Shown here in pieces: positions 23,882-33,447 of a stretch of 56,371 nt of DNA. The stretch is taken from contig NZ_BQXQ01000034.1 in the NCBI RefSeq assembly GCF_030159055.1, forward strand, positions 1 through 56,371, given 5' to 3'. The notes beneath the pieces were generated by a model. It was not told where the DNA came from. It saw nothing but the letters and a program-made list of their open reading frames with translations, and ran no database searches. Position 1 is the stretch's first letter. Every line of letters starts with the position of its first letter. The stretch is from Acidovorax sp. SUPP3334 (GTDB taxonomy: Bacteria; Pseudomonadota; Gammaproteobacteria; Burkholderiales; Burkholderiaceae_C). The position numbers and the translations under genes were made by a program.

Positions 23882-25099
23882 ATGACCTACCTGCAACGCA
23901 ATGTGGAAAACGGCGTGCCCATCAAGATGTGGACGCAAGGCGTTCCCGTGGAAGACGAAGCCCGGAAGCAACTGGAAAACGCGGCCCGCCTGCCCATCGT
24001 GTTCAAGCACGTGGCCGCCATGCCCGATGTGCACTACGGCATCGGCGCCACGGTGGGATCGGTGATCCCCACTTTCAAGGCCATCATCCCGGCCGCGGTG
24101 GGCGTGGACATCGGCTGCGGAATGATGGCGTGCAAGACCACGCTGCACGCCAACGACCTGCCCGACAACCTGGGCCCGCTGCGTTCCGCCATCGAAAAGG
24201 CCGTGCCGCACGGCAGCAACCCGCGCCGCATGGGCCGCGACAAGGGCTCGTGGGAAACGCCGCCCGACGAGACCGACGTGGCCTGGGCAGCGCTGAAGGG
24301 CGAGTTCGATGCGATCTGCGAGGACTACCCGCGCTTTGCCGGCACGAACCATTACAAGCACCTGGGAACGCTGGGCACCGGCAACCACTTCATCGAGGTG
24401 TGCCTGGACGAACACGGCACCGTGTGGTTCATGCTGCACTCGGGCTCGCGCGGGGTGGGCAATGCCATCGGCACGCACTTCATCGAGCTGGCGAAGAAAG
24501 ATGCCGAGCTGCACCAGCGCAACCTGCCCGACCAGGATCTGGCGTACTTCGAGGAAGGCGCCAAATACTTCGGCGACTATGTGCGCGCTGTCGGCTGGGC
24601 GCAGAAGTTCGCCCGCGCCAACCGCGAGGTGATGATGCAGCGCGTGATCGCGGCCGCCCGCAAGGTGATCGCCAAGCCGTTCGAAGCGCACGTGGAAGCC
24701 GTGAACTGCCACCACAACTACGTGAGCCGCGAGACGCACTTCGGCGAAGACGTGCTCGTCACCCGCAAGGGCGCGGTGAGCGCCAAGGCGGGCGAGCTGG
24801 GCATCATTCCCGGCAGCATGGGGGCCAAGAGCTTCATCGTGCGCGGCAAGGGCAACCCCGAAAGCTTCATGAGCTGCAGCCACGGCGCGGGCCGCAAGAT
24901 GAGCCGCACCAAGGCCAAGAAGCTCTACACCATCGCCGACCAGATCGCCGCCACCGAGGGCGTGGAGTGCCGCAAGGACGCCGACGTGATCGACGAGATA
25001 CCGATGGCCTACAAGGACATCGACGCCGTGATGGCCGCGCAGGAAGACCTGGTGGAGATCGTCTACACGCTCAAGCAAGTGGTGTGCGTGAAGGGGTAG
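23882..25099 (+). CDS. rtcB: RtcB, RNA-splicing ligase
   Basis: 405 residues, the usual length for bacterial RtcB. It joins 2',3'-cyclic phosphate (via 3'-phosphate) and 5'-OH RNA ends using GTP and Mn2+. Metal-binding motifs are all present: MPDVHYGIG (about 48), GVDIGCGM (about 75), GTGNHF (about 167), and SHGAGRK near residue 333, whose His is guanylylated. The 70-nt spacer before it carries an (AACGAC)n-like tract and an AAGAAGG ribosome site. Part of the rsr-Y RNA-rtcB transcript. Confidence 0.97.
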   Translation: MTYLQRNVENGVPIKMWTQGVPVEDEARKQLENAARLPIVFKHVAAMPDVHYGIGATVGSVIPTFKAIIPAAVGVDIGCGMMACKTTLHANDLPDNLGPLRSAIEKAVPHGSNPRRMGRDKGSWETPPDETDVAWAALKGEFDAICEDYPRFAGTNHYKHLGTLGTGNHFIEVCLDEHGTVWFMLHSGSRGVGNAIGTHFIELAKKDAELHQRNLPDQDLAYFEEGAKYFGDYVRAVGWAQKFARANREVMMQRVIAAARKVIAKPFEAHVEAVNCHHNYVSRETHFGEDVLVTRKGAVSAKAGELGIIPGSMGAKSFIVRGKGNPESFMSCSHGAGRKMSRTKAKKLYTIADQIAATEGVECRKDADVIDEIPMAYKDIDAVMAAQEDLVEIVYTLKQVVCVKG

Positions 25100-25117
25100 C
25101 GCAAGGAGGAAAACGCA

Positions 25118-25681
25118 ATGATTGATGCACGGACGATCAGAACCACTGAAAAAGACGTGAACCGTCTGTACGCCAATTGCTGGAAGGCGTCTGCGCATCG
25201 TTCATCCACCCCGTCCGAACAAAACGCGAGAATCAAGGCCTGGGAGGAATTCCGAAGTTACCAAAGCCCGCTTTGGGAGCTTTGGACTGCGCCGGCGCAA
25301 GCCAGCATCGTGCAGAGCAGTGGCTACTGGAGGCGCGTGGCATTGCTGTACCTGGAACTGAGTCCCCGTTTTTTTCGTTCCGGCTACCTTCGCGACGCCG
25401 TAGCGCATCGGCTCAAACAAGCCGATTTGCTCGCGTCAGAACGCGAGGCAGTCCAGGCGAGCCTGCTGAGCGCGCTGCCAAGAAGGCCTTCCACAGGCCA
25501 CTTCGTTCACGACTGCCGCTTGGCCATCCAAGTGTCGGACTCTTGCTTTTTATCAGCGCTGGACCACCTCTGCCACCAGGAAGATGGCTGGACCCGGGGC
25601 AGGGCTCTGCGCATGAGGCAAGCCATCCAGCAACACGCCAAGCCAGCCGCGTCCAACCACTCGCAGGCATCAGTCCCTTGA
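25118..25681 (+). CDS. Unknown 187-residue protein between rtcB and rtcA
   Basis: It starts 18 nt after rtcB with a strong AAGGAGG site, so it is cotranscribed. Predicted mainly helical, with no signal peptide and no motif I recognise; [24 protein letters not shown] and a Trp-rich [17 protein letters not shown] segment stand out. Its base composition looks lower in GC than that of rtcB, suggesting separate acquisition. Placement suggests a role in RNA repair; no function can be assigned. Confidence 0.6.
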   Translation: MIDARTIRTTEKDVNRLYANCWKASAHRSSTPSEQNARIKAWEEFRSYQSPLWELWTAPAQASIVQSSGYWRRVALLYLELSPRFFRSGYLRDAVAHRLKQADLLASEREAVQASLLSALPRRPSTGHFVHDCRLAIQVSDSCFLSALDHLCHQEDGWTRGRALRMRQAIQQHAKPAASNHSQASVP

Positions 25682-25698
25682 CAGACATCGGCGAATAA

Positions 25699-26436
<738 letters not shown>

Positions 26437-26513
26437 CCATATGCGCGCAGGGTCGTAGGAGTGGGCCAAAATGTTTTTTTGCCTGTCCCGTACCTGTCCA
26501 ACCTGGAGACGCC

Positions 26514-27431
26514 ATGAAAGTCGAGAACATCCTGCAAACCATCGGCAACACGCCCCATGTGCGCATCAACCGCCTGTTCGGGGCGGGCGCCAACGTGTGG
26601 GTGAAGTCCGAGCGCAGCAACCCCGGCGGTTCGATCAAGGACCGCATCGCCCTGTCGATGGTGGAAGACGCGGAACGCACGGGTGCGCTGAAGCCCGGCG
26701 GCACGATCATCGAGCCCACCTCGGGCAACACGGGCATCGGCCTGGCGCTGGTGGCGGCCGTGAAGGGCTACCGGCTGGTCCTGGTGATGCCAGACAGCAT
26801 GAGCATCGAGCGCCGCCGGCTCATGCTGGCCTACGGCGCGCAGTTCGACCTCACCCCGCGTGAAAAGGGCATGAAGGGCGCCATCGCCCGCGCGGAGGAA
26901 CTGCGCGCGCAGACGCCCGGTGCCTGGGTGCCCCAGCAGTTCGAGAACCCCGCCAACATCGACGTGCATGTGCGCACCACGGCCCAGGAAGTGCTGGCCG
27001 ACTTTCCCGACGGCATCGATGCGCTCATCACGGGCGTGGGCACGGGCGGCCACCTCACGGGCCTGGGCCGCGTGTTGAAGGCGAAGTTTCCGCAGCTCAA
27101 GATCTTCGCGGTGGAGCCCGTGGCCTCGCCGGTGATCTCGGGCGGCCAGCCAGCGCCCCACCCGATCCAGGGCATCGGCGCGGGCTTCGTTCCCAAGAAC
27201 CTGGACACCAGCCTGCTGGACGGCGTGATCCAGGTCGATGCCGAGCCGGCCCGCGAGTACGCCCGCCGCGCCGCGCGCGAAGAAGGCCTGCTGGTCGGCA
27301 TTTCTTCCGGCGCCACGCTGGCCGCCATCGCGCAAAAGCTGCCCGAGCTGCCGGCCGGTGCCAAGGTGCTCGGCTTCAACTACGACACGGGCGAGCGCTA
27401 CCTGTCGGTCGAAGGCTTCCTGCCCTCCTGA
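26514..27431 (+). CDS. cysK: Cysteine synthase (CysK/CysM family)
   Basis: 305 residues. O-acetylserine (thiol)-lyase, making cysteine from O-acetylserine and sulfide. PLP Lys42 in NPGGSIKDR, the TSGNTG substrate loop (about 73-78), the phosphate loop [10 protein letters not shown] (about 178-187) and a C-terminal SSGA motif are all present. CTGGAGA precedes the ATG. It has its own 77-nt upstream gap after rtcA with a T7 tract but no clear hairpin. A 13-bp inverted repeat follows the stop codon. Confidence 0.93.
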   Translation: MKVENILQTIGNTPHVRINRLFGAGANVWVKSERSNPGGSIKDRIALSMVEDAERTGALKPGGTIIEPTSGNTGIGLALVAAVKGYRLVLVMPDSMSIERRRLMLAYGAQFDLTPREKGMKGAIARAEELRAQTPGAWVPQQFENPANIDVHVRTTAQEVLADFPDGIDALITGVGTGGHLTGLGRVLKAKFPQLKIFAVEPVASPVISGGQPAPHPIQGIGAGFVPKNLDTSLLDGVIQVDAEPAREYARRAAREEGLLVGISSGATLAAIAQKLPELPAGAKVLGFNYDTGERYLSVEGFLPS

Positions 27432-27756
27432 CCATTGGCCGGCTGCTGGCCGGCCCCGTGTGGGGGACCGGCCAGCAGCCAGCGATCAGAACGCAGTCGT
27501 TGTACGGAGGCTGCAAACCGGCTCGCACAGGGCACCGGTTGGCGAACGGCGCAGAGCACGGCGTGATTTCCCCACGGCGCGCGAGGCCTTGATGGCAGCC
27601 CGCAGATCTGACCGGCATCGGGGCACAAGGGTTCGGCCAGCCGTCCTACAGCGCGGCGGGACCGCCGTCGAAACAATCAAAGCCCATGCGGGGCCCTGCC
27701 TCAAACCGGTATTTGCACCGGGCTTTCGCTCCCGCCCCGCGCTCACTGATTGCCCC
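27432..27756. other. Intergenic region after cysK
   Basis: 325 nt. The first 50 nt hold a very stable hairpin (27441-27480). In the remainder I see no gene with convincing coding character, no repeat copy and no clear promoter; it should contain the promoter of the phosphatase-clsB-ybhN-like operon. Confidence 0.6.
27441..27480 (+). terminator. Long GC-rich hairpin downstream of cysK
   Basis: GGCTGCTGGCCGG (27441-27453) is perfectly complementary to CCGGCCAGCAGCC (27468-27480), with an inner CCCC-GTGT-GGGG. It lies 10 nt after the cysK stop. No T-tract follows, so it may protect the mRNA 3' end or be an imperfect terminator. Confidence 0.5.
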
Positions 27757-28521
27757 ATGGAACCATCCACCGCCTCTCCCGTTGCCTTCAAGGTGCTCAC
27801 CGTGAACGTACACAAGGGCTTCACCACCTTCAACCGCCGCTTCATGCTGCATGAGCTGCGCGAGGCCGTTCGCGGCGTCTCGGCCGATCTGGTGTTCTTG
27901 CAGGAAGTGCTGGGCACGCACCAGCGGCATGCCGGGCGCGTGGCGAACTTTCCGCAAGAGCCGCATTACGAATTCCTGGCCGACACCATCTGGGGCCAAT
28001 ACGCCTATGGCCGCAATGCGGTGTACGACAACGGGCACCACGGCAACGCCCTGCTGTCCAAGTTTCCCATCGTCCATTACGAAAACCACGACATCTCCGT
28101 GAGCGGCCCCGAGCGGCGCGGCATGCTGCATTGCGTGCTGCAGCCCCCGGGCCACGCACGGCAGGTGCATGCCATCTGCGTGCATCTGGGCCTTCAGGAG
28201 GCGCACCGCCAGCGCCAGCTCAAACGCGTGTGCGAGCTGGTCGCCACCTTCCCCGCCGACGATCCGGTGGTGGTGGCGGGCGACTTCAACGACTGGCGCG
28301 GCCGTGCGCACGAAGTGCTGCGGGCCGGCGCGGGCCTGCACGAGGTGTTCATGCATGCGCGGGGCAAGGCGGTGCGCACGTTCCCGGCCTCCATGCCGCT
28401 CCTGGCGCTGGACCGCATCTATGTGCGCAACGCGTCGGTGCATGCGCCAGTGGTGCTGCCGCGCAAGCCCTGGCACAAGCTGTCGGACCATGCGCCACTG
28501 GCCGCGGAGATTTCGCTGTGA
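27757..28521 (+). CDS. Endonuclease/exonuclease/phosphatase family protein (YbhP-like)
   Basis: 254 residues with the EEP fold: LTVNVHKGF (start, Asn), FLQEVLG (Glu metal ligand, about 49), GDFNDW (about 175-180) and SDHAPL near the end (catalytic His). These are metal-dependent phosphodiesterases/phosphatases. No signal peptide. It overlaps the cardiolipin synthase gene by GTGA. The trio phosphatase-clsB-ybhN homologue reproduces the E. coli ybhP-clsB-ybhN operon, so a lipid phosphoester substrate is likely (inference). Confidence 0.85.
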   Translation: MEPSTASPVAFKVLTVNVHKGFTTFNRRFMLHELREAVRGVSADLVFLQEVLGTHQRHAGRVANFPQEPHYEFLADTIWGQYAYGRNAVYDNGHHGNALLSKFPIVHYENHDISVSGPERRGMLHCVLQPPGHARQVHAICVHLGLQEAHRQRQLKRVCELVATFPADDPVVVAGDFNDWRGRAHEVLRAGAGLHEVFMHARGKAVRTFPASMPLLALDRIYVRNASVHAPVVLPRKPWHKLSDHAPLAAEISL

Positions 28522-29759
28522 GAGAACACCGCCGTTCGCCCCGCTGGGTGCCGGGCAACCAATTCACGCTGCTGGAGAACGGCGAGGCGTTCTTTCCCCG
28601 CGTGTTCGAGGCCATTTCCCAGGCGCGCCGCGAGGTGATCCTGGAGACCTTCATCCTCTTCGACGACAAGATCGGCCAGGGCCTGCACGCCGCGTTGCTG
28701 CAGGCCGCTCGCAACGGGGCCGAGGTGCACGTGCTGGTGGACGGCTTCGGTTCGCCCGATCTGCCAGAGGACTTCGTGGGCGAACTGGTGAATGCCGGTG
28801 TGCGCTTTCGCATCTTCGACCCCGGCAGCCGCCTGTTCGGCCAGCGCCTGAACGTGCTGCGGCGCATGCACCGCAAGATCGTGGTGGTGGATGGCGAGAT
28901 CGGCTTCATCGGCGGCATCAACTACTCGGCCGACCATGTGGCCGATTTCGGGCCCGAGGCCAAGCAGGACTATTCGGTCGAGGTGCGCGGCCCGGTCGTG
29001 GCCCACATGCTGCGCTTCGCGCGCGATGCGGTCATGCCGCCCAAGGCGCGCCGCCGCCGCCAAGGTGCGGACAGCCCCCCAGAGCTGCCGCGTGCCGGCA
29101 CGGCGGACGCCATCTTCGTCACGCGCGACAACCACAACCACACCAACGACATCGAGCGGCACTACCGCGTGGCGCTGCGCGCCGCGCGCGAGCGCGTGGT
29201 GATCGCCAACGCCTATTTCTTCCCCGGCTACCGCTTCATCCGTGAAATGCGCCGTGCCGCGCGGCGCGGCGTGGACGTGCGGCTCATCCTGCAGGGCCAG
29301 CCCGACATGCCCATCGTGCGGACCGCCGCCAGCATGCTCTACGACCACCTGCTGCGCGGCGGCGTTCGCATCTACGAATACTGCGACCGGCCACTGCACG
29401 GCAAGGTCGCGCTGGTGGACAAAGAATGGTCCACCGTCGGCTCCAGCAACCTCGACCCCTTGAGCCTGTCGCTCAATCTCGAAGCCAATGTGGTGATCCG
29501 CGACAAGGACTTCAACGCGACGCTGTACGAGCGCCTCGATCACCTGATGCAGCACAGCTGCCGCCAGGTCGAAGCGACGCCCCCCTCGCGCTGGGATGGC
29601 TTGCGCCTGCTGCGCAGCTACTTCCTCTTTCACCTGATGCGCTGGTTTCCGTCGTGGGCCGGGTGGCTGCCACGCCACGAGCCCAAGATCTCCCTGGTAG
29701 GCGCCGAAGACCCGGCATCGCCATCGCCCGACGCGAACCACCGGCCATCGGCCACCTGA
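28518..29759 (+). CDS. clsB: Cardiolipin synthase B-like phospholipase D protein
   Basis: 413 residues; GTG start chosen for the 4-nt overlap with the preceding stop. Two HKD motifs are intact: HRKIVVVD (about 118-125) with GGIN after it, and HGKVALVD (about 295-302) with GSSN. ClsB uses phosphatidylglycerol and phosphatidylethanolamine or another glycerol donor to make cardiolipin at the inner membrane. A basic linker (ARRRRQG near 177) separates the two halves. The C-terminal tail (about 385-413) is Pro/Ser/Asp-rich and unconserved in style. Confidence 0.88.
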   Translation: MREHRRSPRWVPGNQFTLLENGEAFFPRVFEAISQARREVILETFILFDDKIGQGLHAALLQAARNGAEVHVLVDGFGSPDLPEDFVGELVNAGVRFRIFDPGSRLFGQRLNVLRRMHRKIVVVDGEIGFIGGINYSADHVADFGPEAKQDYSVEVRGPVVAHMLRFARDAVMPPKARRRRQGADSPPELPRAGTADAIFVTRDNHNHTNDIERHYRVALRAARERVVIANAYFFPGYRFIREMRRAARRGVDVRLILQGQPDMPIVRTAASMLYDHLLRGGVRIYEYCDRPLHGKVALVDKEWSTVGSSNLDPLSLSLNLEANVVIRDKDFNATLYERLDHLMQHSCRQVEATPPSRWDGLRLLRSYFLFHLMRWFPSWAGWLPRHEPKISLVGAEDPASPSPDANHRPSAT

Positions 29760-29762
29760 GCC

Positions 29763-30902
29763 ATGGCCGCCGCGCCGTCCCCGCTGTCCGTGCCCGGTGG
29801 CTACCCTGCCGGCCAGGAGGCCGCCAGGACGGCATCGCCAGGCGGCAGCGGTGACCCGCCTTCCGCCTTCGCCACCGACCGCAAGCCCCCCGCGAGCCGC
29901 TGGAGGCGCCTGACCAGCCACCGATGGTGGCCCTGGGCGATGACGGCGGTGAGCATTGCCTTCATCGTCTTCGTGATCACGCTGCTGGTGCGGCAGGCGC
30001 GCACGGTGGATTGGCAAGCCGTGTGGGCTTCGTTCCTGGCGCTGCCGGTGCCGGTGCTGCTGCTGGGCGGCGCGCTGGCCCTGGCCAGCCACCTGCTGTA
30101 CAGCACCTTCGACCTGTTCGGACGCTTCTACACCCGGCACGGGCTGCCGGTGCCGCGCACGGTCGGCATCACGCTGATCGCGTATCCGTTCACGCTCAAC
30201 CTGGGGTCGATCATCGGCGGCGTGACGGTGCGCTACCGGCTGTATTCGCAGCAGGGCGTATCGGTCGCGGCGATCGGGCAGGTCATCGGGATGAGCATCC
30301 TCACCAACTGGCTGGGCTATTTCGTGCTCGCGGGCGCGGTGTTCTGGCTGTGGTCACCGCAGTTGCCCGAGGGTTGGCACGTCGGGCCGGAGCACCTGCG
30401 CTGGATCGGCACGGCGCTGGCGGCGATCAGCCTCCTGTACGTGCTGGCCTGCCTGCTGCGCCGGGGCCAGCCGCTGCAGGTGCGCGGGCAGAAGTTCGCC
30501 ATGCCCGACTGGCGCGTGGGCCTGCTGCAGGTGGCGGTGTCGGCGCTGAACTGGATGGTGATGGGCGCGGCGCTGTGGGCCCTGACCCAGCAGCGGGTGC
30601 CCTATGCGGCCGCGCTGGCCACGGTGCTGCTGGGCGCGGTGGCGGGCCTCATCTCGCGCATTCCTGCCGGGCTGGGCGTGCTGGAGGCCGTGGGCGTGGC
30701 GGTGCTGTCCGCCTACCTGCCCGCACCGCAGGCGCTGGCCTCGGTGCTGACGTACCGCACGCTGTACTTCTTCCTGCCGCTGGGACTGGCCGCGCTGGCG
30801 TTCGGCGGGGTGGAATTGCTGGGCAGGCGCCGGGCGGGTGCTGCGGCAGCGGCCCCTGCGAAGGCCAAGGCTCAAAAAGGCCTCCAGCGCAATCAATACT
30901 AG
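29763..30902 (+). CDS. YbhN-like UPF0104 / LPG synthase TM-region membrane protein
   Basis: 379 residues with about seven to eight membrane segments and the family's typical GRFYTRHGLPVP and RIPAGLGVLEAVG motifs (the latter near residue 300). UPF0104 proteins resemble the flippase domain of MprF and are thought to move or handle lipids. It follows clsB by 3 nt. The last residues (QKGLQRNQY) and stop codon come from a genomic repeat element (30873-30929), so the native C-terminus has been replaced or extended. Confidence 0.85.
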   Translation: MAAAPSPLSVPGGYPAGQEAARTASPGGSGDPPSAFATDRKPPASRWRRLTSHRWWPWAMTAVSIAFIVFVITLLVRQARTVDWQAVWASFLALPVPVLLLGGALALASHLLYSTFDLFGRFYTRHGLPVPRTVGITLIAYPFTLNLGSIIGGVTVRYRLYSQQGVSVAAIGQVIGMSILTNWLGYFVLAGAVFWLWSPQLPEGWHVGPEHLRWIGTALAAISLLYVLACLLRRGQPLQVRGQKFAMPDWRVGLLQVAVSALNWMVMGAALWALTQQRVPYAAALATVLLGAVAGLISRIPAGLGVLEAVGVAVLSAYLPAPQALASVLTYRTLYFFLPLGLAALAFGGVELLGRRRAGAAAAAPAKAKAQKGLQRNQY

Positions 30903-30929
30903 GGCATATTGCTATGAATAAAGTAGCAA
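30873..30929 (-). repeat. Comamonadaceae-type intergenic repeat, copy 4
   Basis: In reverse orientation: GCTACTTTATTCATAGC, CCCTAG, TTGATTGCGCTGGAGGCC. Nearly identical to copy 5 at 33613. The TAG stop codon of the upstream UPF0104 gene is the CTAG of the repeat core. Confidence 0.8.
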
Positions 30930-31078
30930 ATCGAGAAGTACCCCACGTCGTTTTTCGACAGGCTGCACCAGCGCTCGACCCCGACAGCCGAACGAATGCG
31001 AGGGCGAGCCGCAGCCCGGTCGCGCCTTCCAACCGTGCTATACATCGACGGATGCAACACACCATTCAAGAGGACCGC

Positions 31079-31981
31079 ATGCCGATCAAATCCCTTCTGA
31101 AATCCACCGTGGTGGCACTGGCAATCGTCACCAGCGGTTCGCTTTTCGCACAGGGCACGCCCATCAATGCAGCGGCGTTCGACGCCCTGGTGGCGCAAGG
31201 CCCCGTCGCCGATGCGGCGACCATCGCGTCGAGCACCTGGGCCAGCAAGATCAAGCAGGCCGGCACGCTGCGCCTGGGCGGCACGCAGACCTCGAATCTG
31301 TTCTCGCTGCTCAACGAGAAAGACGGCAAGATGCGCGGCTTCGACGCAGGCGTGGCCCAGCTTCTGACGCGCTACATCCTGGGCGATGCGGCCAAGGTGC
31401 AGTTCACGCAGGTGAATTCGTCCACGCGCGAGCAGGTGCTCCTGAACGATCAGGTGGACATGGTGCTCGCCACCTACTCCATCACCCCTGCGCGCGCCGA
31501 GAAGATCTCGTTTGCAGGGCCTTACTACACCTCGCAGGCCGGGGTGCTGGTCAAGGCCAACAACAAGGCGATCCAGTCGCACGACGATCTGGCGGGCAAG
31601 AAGACCGCCACGCAGGCGGGCTCCACGGGGCCGGCAATCTTGGCGCAATTCGCGCCCAAGGCGACCGTGCAGGAGTTCCAGACGCACCAGGAAGCCCTCG
31701 ACTCGCTGCGCCAGGGACGCGTGGATGCCTACGTGACCGACCACACGCTGCTGCTCAACGCCCTGAGCCTGGGCACCGGCGACGCGAAGCTGGCGGGCGC
31801 GCCCTTCGGTGCGCAGGACCCCTACGGCATCGGCCTGCCCAAGGGCTCGGACGGCGTGGCCTTCATCAATGCCTTCCTGAAGAAGATCGAAGCCGACGGC
31901 ACCTGGGCCAAGCTCTGGACCGTCTCCATCGGCCAGCGCACCGGCAGCACCGCCGTGCCGACGCCGCCCGCCCTGCCCTGA
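31079..31981 (+). CDS. Polar amino-acid ABC transporter substrate-binding protein
   Basis: 300 residues. Sec signal peptide (1-24, cleavage after LFA-Q) and a type II periplasmic binding fold: TLRLGGTQTSNLFSLLNEKDGKMRGFDAGVAQLL is the standard start of family 3 binding proteins, with ATYSITPARAEKISFAGPYY near residue 130 as the signature. Probably a glutamate/aspartate-type ligand because Arg and Thr ligand positions (STRE, TYSIT) are present; specificity is inferred. AGAGGACC precedes the ATG. First gene of the import operon. Confidence 0.87.
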   Translation: MPIKSLLKSTVVALAIVTSGSLFAQGTPINAAAFDALVAQGPVADAATIASSTWASKIKQAGTLRLGGTQTSNLFSLLNEKDGKMRGFDAGVAQLLTRYILGDAAKVQFTQVNSSTREQVLLNDQVDMVLATYSITPARAEKISFAGPYYTSQAGVLVKANNKAIQSHDDLAGKKTATQAGSTGPAILAQFAPKATVQEFQTHQEALDSLRQGRVDAYVTDHTLLLNALSLGTGDAKLAGAPFGAQDPYGIGLPKGSDGVAFINAFLKKIEADGTWAKLWTVSIGQRTGSTAVPTPPALP

Positions 31982-31987
31982 TCGACG

Positions 31988-32650
31988 ATGGGCGAGGTTT
32001 CCAGGCTGCTGGCCGACCATGGGCCTGCCTTCGGGCAGGCCCTTTTTCTGACCTGGAAGCTCACGGTCCTGTCGTTCGTGCCCGGCTTCCTTCTGGGGAT
32101 GGTCGTGACGGTGCTTCGGCTCCTGCCGCTGCCGCCGCTGCGCTTGGGCCTGACCGTGTACGTCGAGGTGTTCCGCAACATTCCCAGCGTCGCGCTGCTG
32201 ATCTTCATCGTGTTCGCGCTGCCCGATCTCAATGTCCTGATCGACTATGAGCCCGCCGTCATCCTGACGCTGACGCTGGTGTGCTCCGCCTTCACGGCGG
32301 ACTACCTGCGCACCGGCATCAACACCGTCGCCGGCGGCCAGGCGGAGGCGGCGCTCAGCCTGGGCATGGGGCCGATGCGCGTCATCACGGCGGTGATCCT
32401 GCCGCAGGCGCTGCGTGCGGTGGTGCAGCCGATGACCTCGCTGCTGATCGCGCTGATGCTGTCCACCTCGCTGGCGTCGCAGGTGCCGTTTCCGGGCCGG
32501 GAACTCACCACGCTCGTATCGAAGATCGCCACCGACTCCGCCGCCGGCATGGCCGCATTCGCGGTGGCCGCCGCGATGTACGTGGCGACCGGACTGCTCA
32601 TCGCCTGGGCAGGCGCCGCCTTGGAAAAGAAGGTGCGGATCCTGCGATGA
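31988..32650 (+). CDS. Amino-acid ABC transporter permease 1 (HisM/GltJ type)
   Basis: 220 residues, four to five membrane segments. The EAA-type loop for ATPase contact is visible (GGQAEAALSLGMGPMRVITAVILPQAL in shorter runs, about residues 118-143). It starts 7 nt after the binding protein. Overlaps the second permease gene by ATGA. Confidence 0.88.
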   Translation: MGEVSRLLADHGPAFGQALFLTWKLTVLSFVPGFLLGMVVTVLRLLPLPPLRLGLTVYVEVFRNIPSVALLIFIVFALPDLNVLIDYEPAVILTLTLVCSAFTADYLRTGINTVAGGQAEAALSLGMGPMRVITAVILPQALRAVVQPMTSLLIALMLSTSLASQVPFPGRELTTLVSKIATDSAAGMAAFAVAAAMYVATGLLIAWAGAALEKKVRILR

Positions 32651-33447
32651 GCCGTCCCCTGGAAGAGATCCTGTTCGGTGCGCCCAGCCCCCGGGCCCGG
32701 GCCGTGACGCGGGTGGTGAGCGTGGCGGCAGCGGCCCTGCTGCTCGTGCTGGCGGCAGCGGTCGTGTTCCGGTTCCACTTAGCAGGGCAGCTCGATGCCC
32801 GGTTCTGGAACTTCTTCGCCTGGCCCACGACCTGGACCTTCCTGGCCAAAGGGCTGCTCGGCACGCTGGCTTCGGCGGCGATGGCTGCCCTCATCGCGCT
32901 GGTTTTCGGGCTGGTGCTGCTGGTGGGGCGCCTGGCGCGCTCGCGCCTGGTGCGCTGGCCGAGCATCGCGGTCATCGAGTTCCTGCGCGGCACGCCGACG
33001 CTGCTGCTCATCTACGTGTGTTTTCTGGTGCTTCCGTCGGCCGGGATCAAGCTGAGCACGTACTGGATGTTGACCCTGCCCATCGGCCTCAGCACCGCCG
33101 CCGTGGTGGCCGAGGTGTACCGCGCGGGCGTGCTCGCCGTTCCCCGCGGCCAGACCGATGCGGCCCGAAGCCTGGGGCTGACCGAAGCCCAGGTCTTTTC
33201 CGTCGTCGTCTTTCCCCAGGCCCTTCGCTACATCGTTCCGGCACTGGTCGCGCAACTGGTCATCGTGGTCAAGGACACCACGTTCGGCTACGTCGTCACC
33301 TATGGCGAACTCATGCAGAACGCCAAGGTGCTCATCGCCAACTACCACTCCCTGGTGCCTGTCTATCTGGTGGTCGCCGCGCTTTACTGCCTCGTGAATT
33401 ACGCGATCTCCAAGGCCAGCCAGCGGCTCGGCCGGCCCGTGCATTGA
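32647..33447 (+). CDS. Amino-acid ABC transporter permease 2 (GltK type)
   Basis: 266 residues with a longer N-terminus than its partner, the motif EFLRGTPTLLLIYV near residue 112 and the ATPase-contact loop GQTDAARSLGLTEAQVFSVVV near residue 168. Forms the heteromeric pore with permease 1. No ATP-binding gene follows: the next 340 nt are non-coding and then an unrelated flavoprotein begins, so the ATPase must be supplied from elsewhere in the genome. Confidence 0.88.
   Translation: MSRPLEEILFGAPSPRARAVTRVVSVAAAALLLVLAAAVVFRFHLAGQLDARFWNFFAWPTTWTFLAKGLLGTLASAAMAALIALVFGLVLLVGRLARSRLVRWPSIAVIEFLRGTPTLLLIYVCFLVLPSAGIKLSTYWMLTLPIGLSTAAVVAEVYRAGVLAVPRGQTDAARSLGLTEAQVFSVVVFPQALRYIVPALVAQLVIVVKDTTFGYVVTYGELMQNAKVLIANYHSLVPVYLVVAALYCLVNYAISKASQRLGRPVH

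Noticed and set aside
31012-31078. Leader peptide or riboswitch before the amino-acid importer
   Set aside because: Only a short AT-poor leader with an ordinary ribosome site; no recurrent codons and no recognisable aptamer fold.
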